From positions 1-64,000 of the forward strand of contig MNVE01000002.1 of assembly GCA_001871475.1 (NCBI GenBank): 64,000 nucleotides of DNA. The letters run 5' to 3'. The position numbers and the translations under genes are program-made. Positions 8,391 to 15,945 of this stretch are shown here, one piece after another. Below the pieces are notes generated by a model. It saw only the letters and a program-made list of their open reading frames with translations, was not told where the DNA came from and did no database searches. Source of the stretch: Candidatus Micrarchaeota archaeon CG1_02_47_40 (lineage in GTDB: Archaea > Micrarchaeota > Micrarchaeia > Anstonellales > CG1-02-47-40). The number at the start of each line of letters is the position of its first letter. The stretch's first letter is position 1.

Positions 8391-8843
8391 TCACTCCCGG
8401 TGCTCTTCCAACTCCTTCTCCAATCTATCCAGCTGCTTTGACATCCGTTCAAGCGCACTTCGCATTCCCGAAATGTCATATTGTATATTCTGCAAATACA
8501 CCTTGTCAAACACGATTTTGGGCTTTGGAGCTTCAACATATATCTCGTGCGCGTCCGCCTTCACATTATCAATGCTTTTTTGCAGTGATTCCGATATCCT
8601 TGCAGGCGGTGCAGGAGCTGCAGCCTTTTTCTTCCCCTCTTTTTTTCCCTCGCTTCTCATCATTTTCCTTGCTTCCTTTATCCACTTCTTCACGTTGGAA
8701 AAAGGCGCATTCTTATTCCCTCTAGTGCGCTTATACACCTCGCTTCTAATGGCTACAAGCTTCTCCTGCGTAATCGGCTCTCCCTCCATTCTCTTTAGCA
8801 TGCCGACGATGATATGTATGATTTTTTCTTCCAAATTTACCAC
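8391..8843 (-). CDS. Hypothetical protein with Lys/Ala/Pro linker and C-terminal coil
   Basis: A 150-residue protein in three parts. The first 60 residues are a helical domain that could be DNA- or protein-binding. A low-complexity linker (KKEGKKKAAAPAPP) follows. The C terminus is a coiled coil (MRSALERMSKQLDRLEKELEEH). No family is recognised. It lies between the beta-lactamase-fold gene and the XPF-type nuclease, all on one strand with gaps of 36-50 bases. Confidence 0.72.
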   Translation of the reverse strand: MVNLEEKIIHIIVGMLKRMEGEPITQEKLVAIRSEVYKRTRGNKNAPFSNVKKWIKEARKMMRSEGKKEGKKKAAAPAPPARISESLQKSIDNVKADAHEIYVEAPKPKIVFDKVYLQNIQYDISGMRSALERMSKQLDRLEKELEEHRE

Positions 8844-8892
8844 CTTTTACAGGAATTATTGCATTATGGGGGGTAATTTATTAAGTTTTCCC

Positions 8893-9558
8893 CTACTGTT
8901 CGGCTTCTTCTTCGGTTTTCCCCTCTTTTCCGCTTTCATACTCCCTCTCAATCACGTTTTTTATCATCCTCGCCCTCTTTTCCCCTATCCTCCCTACAGT
9001 ACAAATCTGCTCCGAGGGAGCGCAGAGGATGTTTTTCACGCTCCCAAAGTGTGCCAAGAGCTCTTCTGCCATCTTGGGGCCGATGTTGGGAAGGCTCTGT
9101 ACAACTGCCCTCTGATAATCCAAAAGCGTAAGGCATTTCCTCTTTGCAAACACCGGCAAAGATGCCTTTTTTGATTCCTGCTCATACCTTGCAATTGCAA
9201 ACAAAAGCTCTGCAGTTGCCTCCGGAGTTTTCGTGAAAAACACTCCCGCCCCAAAATCAGCCAGAATGCTTGCGTACGCCCCGAGCATTGCATTGCGCGA
9301 AACCCTTCCACTGCTATTCTCTCCTTCCACTACTACAAGCACCCTCTCATAATTCTCCTGCATTCTTGCAAGCTGCCTAAATAGCCTTCCATCTATTATT
9401 GAATTCTCAAAATCTGCACGGGTTTTTCTCTCGCACACAACCCTTTGCGAGAGAATGTAATCCCCAATCTCCAGGTCGGAAACGCTGACACCTGCGCCAA
9501 GCCCGCGCAGCTTTTCAAGCACCCTCTCCTCCTCCCTCCTGTCCATGCCTATTTCCAT
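8893..9558 (-). CDS. ERCC4/XPF-family structure-specific nuclease, no helicase domain
   Basis: The nuclease core shows GDYIL (32-36) and the catalytic signature ERKTRADF (43-50), matching ERKxxxD. An N-terminal DRRE probably supplies an acidic residue. The C terminus has a tandem helix-hairpin-helix (LPNIGPKMAEELLAHFGSVKNI and VGRIGEKRA). At 221 residues it is the stand-alone, helicase-free form seen in some archaea. It is expected to cut forked or branched DNA as a dimer, often with PCNA. It is followed two bases later by the PIN-like gene, suggesting a shared transcript. Confidence 0.9.
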   Translation of the reverse strand: MEIGMDRREEERVLEKLRGLGAGVSVSDLEIGDYILSQRVVCERKTRADFENSIIDGRLFRQLARMQENYERVLVVVEGENSSGRVSRNAMLGAYASILADFGAGVFFTKTPEATAELLFAIARYEQESKKASLPVFAKRKCLTLLDYQRAVVQSLPNIGPKMAEELLAHFGSVKNILCAPSEQICTVGRIGEKRARMIKNVIEREYESGKEGKTEEEAEQ

Positions 9559-9559
9559 T

Positions 9560-10240
9560 TTACTTCAGCCCTTTTTTCCCCAAAAAAGAGTCAATCTCGT
9601 CAAAGCTTGTGGAGGTGCCTGCGAATTTCAGGGAGTAGAGGGATGCCTCAAGAGCAGGGCGCTCCATCTCCCCAAAATGCGAAAGATAGCCTTTTTCGTA
9701 TGCTATTATGAGAAGCTCGGTTGAGCGCAGAAAGGAAGGCTTCCCGACAATCCTGCCAAATTTTGAAAGCGTTTCAAAATCAATCTTTACCCCGCACTTA
9801 AACTCCTCTTCCAAGTGTCTTGCAAGCGCGTGCGGCTCCTCGCAAAGCATTCGGGTGGTTCTCTCATCCATAAGCAAATTTTTTGAGCCTGCCCGCACCG
9901 CAGCAGCAAGCATCTGCGCCTCCCCTCCATGCACGAGCCTCAAGGGCTTTTTCCCAATGAAAAATGAATTGTTTGCCAAAAAGGCAATCTCCTCCGAGAG
10001 CCCCTGCACTTCTTCAGAGTATTTGCAGAGCACTCCATCCCTTAACGCCTTTCCTATGCGCATCGCGCTCATCGCGTGCGATTTCATTTTCATCGGCCGC
10101 AGCACGCACTCATCCTCAACAGAGGCGGGAATGAGGAATTTTCCCGCAAACTTCGGAGCAAGGAAATAAAAAACATCAATAAGGCAGGAATCCGTAAGGG
10201 AAATAATGGCGGATGAATCGCAAATTATGTCATCTTTCAT
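9560..10240 (-). CDS. PIN-like domain protein
   Basis: The start IICDSSAIISL has a PIN-type acidic residue. Further candidate acids are in VEDEC near 44, in HGGEAQMLAAA near 120 and in LLMDERTTRML near 137. This order resembles predicted archaeal PIN ribonucleases. The C-terminal 70 residues are a helical extension with a LRSTELLIIAYEKGYLS segment. I start at ATG 10240 (MKDDIICDSS); the ATG at 10288 would overlap the upstream gene. It probably acts on RNA. The toxin or housekeeping role is undecided. Confidence 0.72.
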   Translation of the reverse strand: MKDDIICDSSAIISLTDSCLIDVFYFLAPKFAGKFLIPASVEDECVLRPMKMKSHAMSAMRIGKALRDGVLCKYSEEVQGLSEEIAFLANNSFFIGKKPLRLVHGGEAQMLAAAVRAGSKNLLMDERTTRMLCEEPHALARHLEEEFKCGVKIDFETLSKFGRIVGKPSFLRSTELLIIAYEKGYLSHFGEMERPALEASLYSLKFAGTSTSFDEIDSFLGKKGLK

Positions 10241-10262
10241 AAACACACCCAAGGCATTTGTA

Positions 10263-10817
10263 TTACTTTGCAAAAATCTTCCTTGCATCGTTCAGCCTAT
10301 CCAGCAATGTTTTTTTCCCCTTAAACCTGTCAAACATCATCGTGCCGCCGGCATACTTCAATATTTCCCTCTCCTCCACGCCGGTTATTTCCGATGCCCT
10401 TCCCAGTGAAAAGCCCTGCGCGTAAAGGGTTGCGGCTATTTTAAGAAGCGCCTTCTGCTGCAATCCTAGGAAAAACCTCCTGTCCGAGCCGCTTATCTTA
10501 TCCACTGTTTTTAGCATCCCCTCTATGCAATAACCCATCTTCTCCTCGTCATCCCCTTTTGAAACCGCTGCGCATTTCTGCATCTGCTCCTTCATCCTTC
10601 CCAAATATTCCTTATTCGCCCTTCTCTCAAAATACCTCGGCTTTGAGAGTATTTTTGAGAGCACGTAAGAGATTACTGCCAGGGAGAGCATATTCTTTTC
10701 AGGCGTCATTCCAAGGCATTCTATGCACTTGTCATTGATTTTCCTTAGCGCCCTCGCGTCGCCCTTTGAAAACTCCCGATAAATCTCCTCCAAAAGCAAA
10801 GAAGCATTTCCGTTCAT
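10263..10817 (-). CDS. Hypothetical archaeal helical protein with possible HTH
   Basis: A 184-residue all-helical protein. Near the C terminus, ATLYAQGFSLGRASEITGVEEREILKYAG looks like a helix-turn-helix of the kind seen after cyclin folds in TFB-like proteins, followed by a basic helix. I cannot name a family. It is first in the minus-strand run leading to the PIN-like and XPF-type genes, with a 22-base gap before the PIN start, so it may regulate or work with them. Confidence 0.72.
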   Translation of the reverse strand: MNGNASLLLEEIYREFSKGDARALRKINDKCIECLGMTPEKNMLSLAVISYVLSKILSKPRYFERRANKEYLGRMKEQMQKCAAVSKGDDEEKMGYCIEGMLKTVDKISGSDRRFFLGLQQKALLKIAATLYAQGFSLGRASEITGVEEREILKYAGGTMMFDRFKGKKTLLDRLNDARKIFAK

Positions 10818-10887
10818 GCACTCATTCCTGCAATCTGAATTATAAGTTTAACCCTTTTCCCATTTTTTCAGAGGGGGAGAAAATAGC

Positions 10888-10895
10888 TTTATAAA
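10888..10895 (+). promoter_or_regulatory. TATA box of the winged-helix gene
   Basis: TTTATAAA is centred about 32 bases before ATG 10924, predicting a leader of only a few bases. Confidence 0.5.
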
Positions 10896-10923
10896 CCTTT
10901 CCTGAATAAATCATGATACAATC

Positions 10924-11454
10924 ATGACACATCCTGAAAGAAGCGTGATTCCAATGGAAGAGAAAAAAGGAAATGAAACTTATAAAGCTTTGCAAGGCGA
11001 CCAACCGCAGTACCTGTTTGCGGATATAAATAAGCAGGAAATAGAGAGGGAGTTGGAAGAGGTAAAACGCACGGTGAAAGACCCCTTCCTCCTTTCCTCG
11101 CTAATGCTCCGCACGGTGCGTGAAAAAGAGTCAACGAACCTCATACTCAAGAACATAATGGAAAAGATAGAGGGGCTTGAAAAGAAGATAGGGCAGGCAA
11201 AGGCGGTTTTCCCGCCTTCCTCCCCCACTCCTAATACTCTTCTTCCGCAGACGGATGAAGAGATACTATCATTCATAGAAGAGAAAGGCGCCGCCTGCGC
11301 GGCAGACATACAGAAGAAATTCAATTACAAGGGAAAGAACGCCGCCTGCGCGCGCTTAAGCCGGCTTTCCGAGCTTGGGCACCTTGTGAAAAAGCAGGTG
11401 GGAAAGCAGGTATTCTACCATCTTAAAGCTCATTTTGGGGGGAGCGGCCGCTGA
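10924..11454 (+). CDS. Winged-helix (HTH) protein
   Basis: A 176-residue protein. The middle (about 35-95) is helical and charged, with possible coiled-coil pairing. The C terminus (about 108-170) reads as a winged helix: EILSFIEEKGAACAADI, then ACARLSRLSELGHLVKKQ and VGKQVFYHLK. This suggests a DNA-binding regulator. A mutated copy of the ATG context lies 12 bases upstream (ATGATACA). It stands alone, divergent from the gene at 10263-10817 with a TATA box between them. Confidence 0.75.
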   Translation: MTHPERSVIPMEEKKGNETYKALQGDQPQYLFADINKQEIERELEEVKRTVKDPFLLSSLMLRTVREKESTNLILKNIMEKIEGLEKKIGQAKAVFPPSSPTPNTLLPQTDEEILSFIEEKGAACAADIQKKFNYKGKNAACARLSRLSELGHLVKKQVGKQVFYHLKAHFGGSGR

Positions 11455-11513
11455 TTCAGATTATTCACCTCCCACAAAGTATTTTTGTCAGCCGCCCTCC
11501 CTCACATGCTTCT

Positions 11514-11552
11514 GAGGCTCTTGGGGCTTTCCGAAAGGGAAGCCCCGACCTC
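11514..11552 (+). other. GNRA-capped stem-loop in a 318-bp gene-free stretch
   Basis: The gene-free stretch 11455-11772 holds a strong structure. GAGG (11514-11517) pairs with CCTC (11549-11552). Above an asymmetric internal loop (CTCTT opposite GA), GGGGCTTTCC (11523-11532) pairs with GGGAAGCCCC (11537-11546) around a GAAA tetraloop. An ACA trinucleotide lies a few bases downstream. A box H/ACA-type guide RNA is possible but unproven. An unrelated hairpin follows at 11639-11658. Confidence 0.45.
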
Positions 11553-11638
11553 CCACTCTACATTAACCTGAAGAGAAGGAGCGCCCACTCCATTCAAGCA
11601 GAGCAAATATCGCCGCTTTTAATCAGCCCGCTTTAAGT

Positions 11639-11658
11639 GCTTACGGTATAACGTAAGC
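11639..11658. terminator. Perfect 7-bp hairpin
   Basis: GCTTACG pairs with CGTAAGC around GTATAA. No T-run follows on either strand, so a terminator role is weak; it may belong to a structured RNA in this gene-free stretch. Confidence 0.3.
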
Positions 11659-11724
11659 ATACAAAACCCGCGGGCGGGTGCCTGAAAAAGAAAAAACACG
11701 AAGATTTTTCCCCAAAGAAAATGA

Positions 11725-11750
11725 TTGGTGGCGCACCAACCATTTAAATA
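11725..11750 (+). promoter_or_regulatory. Palindromic operator-like site abutting TATA box of the pilin gene
   Basis: TTGGTG-GCG-CACCAA (11725-11739) is a perfect inverted repeat touching the TATA box ATTTAAATA (11742-11750). The TATA centre is about 27 bases before ATG 11773, so the mRNA should be leaderless. A protein bound to the palindrome would overlap the TFB site, the usual place for control in archaea. Confidence 0.55.
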
Positions 11751-11772
11751 ATTTCTCCCCGTATTCCCCTGC

Positions 11773-12264
11773 ATGAAACGCGGCCAGGCGGCAATGGAAT
11801 ACCTCTTCACATACGGATGGGCAATTTTAGCGGTAGTTTCGGCAATCGCGGTGCTCTCGTGGATGGGAGTGTTTTCCGCATCGCAGTTCATCTCCGAGCA
11901 GTGCACCTTCCAGCCGGATTTCCCCTGCACAAATCACATATTATCAACTCAACAAGGAGAAAGCACCGCAACATTGAAATTCCGCATTTCAAACGGCTTC
12001 GGCTCGCAGGTAAGATACACTGATTTCAATGCAACGATTGACGAAGATTTTTTTGTAGGGACAACACCAATCACCCCCACAGATATTATAGGGCAAGGAG
12101 AGCAGACGGATTTTGAAATAAGCGGAATCGGCGTGCAGAAAGGCTCTGTAAAAGAAATATTAATCAATTTAGAATATGCAAACTGCCAAACCGCTTCTGA
12201 TGAAACCTGCACGGACGCAAGCAAGCACGCAATTGCAGGGAAAATAGTCGCAAAAGCGGAATAA
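11773..12264 (+). CDS. Class III signal-peptide prepilin-like protein
   Basis: The N terminus MKRGQAAMEYLFTYGWAIL is a prepilin signal: basic residues, cleavage after Gly4, Gln at +1 and Glu at +5, then a hydrophobic helix to about residue 35. The mature part is about 160 residues, beta-rich, with paired cysteines (CTFQPDFPC, and C...C near 140). It should be processed by the prepilin peptidase and either polymerised or anchored in the membrane. The last 15 bases including the stop are copied repeatedly downstream. Confidence 0.85.
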   Translation: MKRGQAAMEYLFTYGWAILAVVSAIAVLSWMGVFSASQFISEQCTFQPDFPCTNHILSTQQGESTATLKFRISNGFGSQVRYTDFNATIDEDFFVGTTPITPTDIIGQGEQTDFEISGIGVQKGSVKEILINLEYANCQTASDETCTDASKHAIAGKIVAKAE

Positions 12265-12466
12265 GCACAGAAATGGCAAAAGCAGAATAATAAAAAACAA
12301 GAATGGCAAAATCAGAAATAGCAAACACACAGTGATGGCGAAAACAGAAATAGTTGCAAAAGCAGATTAATAAAAAACAAGAATGGCGAAAGCAGGACAA
12401 TCAAAAACAAGAATGGCAAAAGCAGAATAATCAAATACGGAATAGCAAAAAGCAGAATAAACACAA
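12250..12466 (+). repeat. Degenerate repeats of the pilin gene 3' end
   Basis: The gene ends GCAAAAGCGGAATAA. Seven to eight imperfect copies follow (for example GCAAAAGCAGAATAA and GCAAAAGCAGATTAA), spaced irregularly with the interlude AAAAAACAAGAATG. Two copies read ATG GCA AAA GCA GAA TAA, a five-residue start-stop mini-ORF. No other gene is seen here. Confidence 0.8.
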
Positions 12467-12477
12467 GGATGATTTGA

Positions 12478-15400
12478 ATGGGCGGCATCTACATCTCACG
12501 AATTAAACTTCGCTCCTTCAAATCCTTCAAGCACGCGGACATAGAACTCTCAAACGGATTTGTGTGCGTCGCCGGCCCCAACGGAAGCGGCAAGAGCAAC
12601 ATCTGCGACGCGATACGCTTTTCATTGGGGGAAATGAGTCTAAAATCTTTAAGAGTGAAAAAAATACGCGAGCTTATACACTTCTCCTCTTCAAAGGCAG
12701 AGGTGCTCCTTGAGTTTGGCGGGGACAGGAAGTTAGAGGCAAGAAGGGCAATAAGAGAGGATGGAAAGGTAAAATACCGCCTTGACGGGAACCGCACCAC
12801 ACGAACAGCGCTTTTGGAGGCACTCTCCCCCTATGGGCAGGAATCTACCGCGCACAACATAATAGCGCAGGGGCAGATACAGCACATTGTGGAGATGAAC
12901 TCAAAGCAGAGAAGGGAAATAATAGATTCCGTTTCAGGAGTGCATGAGTTTGAGCAGAAAAAAGAGGAGGCAATAAGCGAGCTTGGGAAGGTAGAGGCGA
13001 AAATAAACGATTCAAAGATAGTTTTGGGGGAGCGCGAAGGATTTTTGCGCGAATTGGAAAAGGAAAAGGATGATGCGCTCTCCTACCTGGAAGCGTCCGA
13101 CACGCAGAAGCGCTCAAAGGCAACGATGCTTGGAATTGAGCTTGACAAATTCTCCCGCGCGCATGAAGAAGCGGTAAAGGAATACAATAAACTGCAGGAT
13201 GCAAAAAAGGAAACAGAAGGGAAAATTGCCCTGCTTGAGCAGGAAATAAAAAAGCTTGAAGGGGAAAAAAGCGAATACATAGCAAAAATAAACAAAAAGA
13301 GCCAGCGCGAGGATGCAATAAGGGAAATAGCAGAGCTAAAGGCGGGCATAAGCGCGGCAAATGCCGCAATCATGGAGAAAAATTCCTCGCTAAAGCAGTT
13401 GGCGGAGCGGCTTTCTTCCTTTGAGGGTGAGAAAAAGGAGGCAGAAGATAAAATTTCAGGGTTGCAGGCGCAGGTTAAGGCGCTTTCCGGGCAGGCAAAG
13501 GAAAAGGAAGCGCAAATACAAAAGCTCGGGGGAAAGAACGCCTTTTCCGAACACGTTGCAGAGGCAAAGAGGCTGCACGAAGAGGCGCAATCCTCCCTAT
13601 CATCACTTCTGCAGGAGAAGTCAAAATCGGAATCAGAGCTATCATCTGCACAGGATATGTACAATTTCCGTCTTGAGGAGAAGAAAAGGCTCTCGCAAAG
13701 CGGTGCGCAGGCACTGCCCGAATCCGAATCCTTAAGGAACAAGGAGAAATCCCTTTCAGCAGAGGTTGGCGCGCTTGAGGAGGAGATAGGAAAGCTGTTT
13801 TCCCGTGAAAAAGAGCTCAATAAAAAAATCCCGGACCTGGATAAGGAGCGCCTTGAGCTTGCAGAAAAGGCGGCAAACTTCCGCGCAATCGCAAAGCCGG
13901 CATCGGCAAATCCCGCGCTCCAGCTCATAGCGCAGATGAAGGGGAAAATTCCCGGAATATATGGGACGGTTTCAGAGCTGATTTCGTTTGAGGGGGAATA
14001 TGCGACTGCAGTGGAAGCATCATGCTCCCAAAGGCTGAATTACGTTATTGTGGAGGATTTGGATACCGCTTCAAAAGCAATAGACGTGCTAAAGAAGCAG
14101 AAGGCGGGAAGGTGCACCTTCATCCCCTTAAACAGGAAGCTCTCATTTTCAGATGAGGAAACCGCAAGGCTTGCAAAGAGCGCAAATTCCCTCGGATTTT
14201 TATCCGATTTCATAAAATATGACAGGAAATTTGAGCCTGCAATGAATTATGTTTTTTCAGACACACTGCTCGTAAATACTATTGAAAACGCAAAGAAAAT
14301 AGGCTTTCAAAAAGCAAGAATGATAACGATGCAGGGGGAGCTTCTTGAGAAAAGCGGCATAATAACAGGGGGCATCATCTCCAGGGGAATCTCCGCAGGG
14401 GTGCAGCTCTCAAAAGTTGAGGAGGAGATTTCGCGCGTGAAGGCACAGAGGGATTCCTTTTATGCAGAGCTTGACTCCATACGCGAGGAGATGGGAAAGA
14501 AGAGGAGGAAAAAGGCGGAAGGGGAGGTTGAGCTAAAATCAATACAGCTCAAATTCGATTCGCTAAAGGAGAAGGAAAAAGGCGCGGCTGAATTGGCAGG
14601 GAGGATACGCCAGATTGAGGGGGAAGCTGAAAAACTATCAGGCGCGCTTGAGGAGAAAAAAAAGTTATTGGCAGATTTTGATGGGAAAATTGCGCATGCG
14701 CAGGAAGTGGAGAAAAAGGCAAGGCAGAAAATAGAGGAAGAGGAAAAGAGGGCGCGCGAGCACGAATCAGCGGGGCAGAAAAAGCTAAACGAGCTTATCG
14801 CGCAATTCACAAAGCTTGAGGAGGAGCAGCGGGGCCGCGATAATGAAATCATGCTTCACAAGAAAAGGGAAGAGGAAATTATTACGGAGGCAAAAAAGGC
14901 GCGCGAGGAGGAGAAAAAGCAGAAAGGGGAAATAACCGCGCTCAAAAATGAGAGCGCCTCTTCGCAGAGGCTGGTAGACGCAAAGGAGGAGGAACTGCGC
15001 GAGACTGGAAAGCAGGTGCAAAAATGGTTTGACGCCTCAAAGAAAATAGATGGGGAGATTGCAAAACTTGCTGAAGAGAAGGGGAAGTTTTTGCACTCCA
15101 ATGAGGGAATTTTCCGAAAGCTGGGGGAGCTTGACGTAAAGCGCGCAACGACAGAAACAAGGCTTATAGACCTGAAGGCGGAGTTTGAGGAATACAAGCA
15201 GTATGCGAGAATAGAGGCATCGCGCGAAAAGCTGCTCGAGATGATTAGGGAGAGCGAAGGGGTGCTAAGCGCGCTTGGGAATGTGAATTTAAAAGCGCCG
15301 GAGCTCTACGAGCAGAAGAAAAAGGACATCGCCGAGATAAAGGAAAAGGTTGAGAAGCTCGCAGATGAGCGCTCAGCAGTGCTTGCAATGATTTCTGAAA

Positions 15401-15909
15401 TAGAAAAAAGAAAGCACGCAGTTTTCATGGAAACATACAATTCCATAGCTGAAAATTTCAAGAAGCTCTTTTTGAAAATATTCAAGGAGGGGGAAGAAGG
15501 GATGCTTGTGCTCGAGCAGCCAGCCAACCCATTTGAGGGAGGCCTTTCAATAAAGGTGAAATCAGGAGGAAGGGAAAAGCACATAGAATCCATGTCAGGA
15601 GGGGAAAAATCCCTGATGGCAATCGTATTCATATTTGCAATACAAATGCACAAGCCCGCGCCCTTCTACGTGCTTGATGAGGTGGATGCGGCGCTGGATA
15701 AGGAAAACTCAAAGAAGCTTGCCATGCTCGTCTCCTCCCTGTCTGAACACACGCAGATAATAGCCGTAACGCACAACGATGCCATCCTCTCATCGGCTGA
15801 CACCGCAGTGGGCGTGACAATGACAAGCGACGGCTCAAGGGTGGTGGGCTTGCAGCTCAAAAATTTGGCGAAGCAGGGGAAGCTTCCCGCCCCCGCTCCG
15901 CAGAAATAG
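12478..15909 (+). CDS. smc: Chromosome segregation protein SMC
   Basis: An ABC-type ATPase that organises chromosomes. The 1143-residue protein has Walker A GPNGSGKS at 33-40 and a long coiled coil. The hinge lies at roughly 490-640, beginning IPGIYGTVSELI and containing the Gly-rich ITGGIISRGIS segment. A second coil follows, then the ABC signature MSGGEKS starting at 1039 and Walker B YVLDEVDAALD. Both head halves and the hinge are intact. The ATG at 12478 follows the pilin repeat region. No kleisin gene is adjacent. Confidence 0.97.
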   Translation: MGGIYISRIKLRSFKSFKHADIELSNGFVCVAGPNGSGKSNICDAIRFSLGEMSLKSLRVKKIRELIHFSSSKAEVLLEFGGDRKLEARRAIREDGKVKYRLDGNRTTRTALLEALSPYGQESTAHNIIAQGQIQHIVEMNSKQRREIIDSVSGVHEFEQKKEEAISELGKVEAKINDSKIVLGEREGFLRELEKEKDDALSYLEASDTQKRSKATMLGIELDKFSRAHEEAVKEYNKLQDAKKETEGKIALLEQEIKKLEGEKSEYIAKINKKSQREDAIREIAELKAGISAANAAIMEKNSSLKQLAERLSSFEGEKKEAEDKISGLQAQVKALSGQAKEKEAQIQKLGGKNAFSEHVAEAKRLHEEAQSSLSSLLQEKSKSESELSSAQDMYNFRLEEKKRLSQSGAQALPESESLRNKEKSLSAEVGALEEEIGKLFSREKELNKKIPDLDKERLELAEKAANFRAIAKPASANPALQLIAQMKGKIPGIYGTVSELISFEGEYATAVEASCSQRLNYVIVEDLDTASKAIDVLKKQKAGRCTFIPLNRKLSFSDEETARLAKSANSLGFLSDFIKYDRKFEPAMNYVFSDTLLVNTIENAKKIGFQKARMITMQGELLEKSGIITGGIISRGISAGVQLSKVEEEISRVKAQRDSFYAELDSIREEMGKKRRKKAEGEVELKSIQLKFDSLKEKEKGAAELAGRIRQIEGEAEKLSGALEEKKKLLADFDGKIAHAQEVEKKARQKIEEEEKRAREHESAGQKKLNELIAQFTKLEEEQRGRDNEIMLHKKREEEIITEAKKAREEEKKQKGEITALKNESASSQRLVDAKEEELRETGKQVQKWFDASKKIDGEIAKLAEEKGKFLHSNEGIFRKLGELDVKRATTETRLIDLKAEFEEYKQYARIEASREKLLEMIRESEGVLSALGNVNLKAPELYEQKKKDIAEIKEKVEKLADERSAVLAMISEIEKRKHAVFMETYNSIAENFKKLFLKIFKEGEEGMLVLEQPANPFEGGLSIKVKSGGREKHIESMSGGEKSLMAIVFIFAIQMHKPAPFYVLDEVDAALDKENSKKLAMLVSSLSEHTQIIAVTHNDAILSSADTAVGVTMTSDGSRVVGLQLKNLAKQGKLPAPAPQK

Positions 15910-15945
15910 GAAGACTTATTTAATTGCGCATGCAAATGCTTTTCC

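Noticed and set aside
11455-11772. RNase P or SRP RNA
   Set aside because: The conserved core motifs of neither RNA could be found on either strand.
13083-13928. 281-codon minus-strand frame inside smc
   Set aside because: It is Ser/Phe/Ala-rich antisense of the SMC coiled coil, with no start signals.
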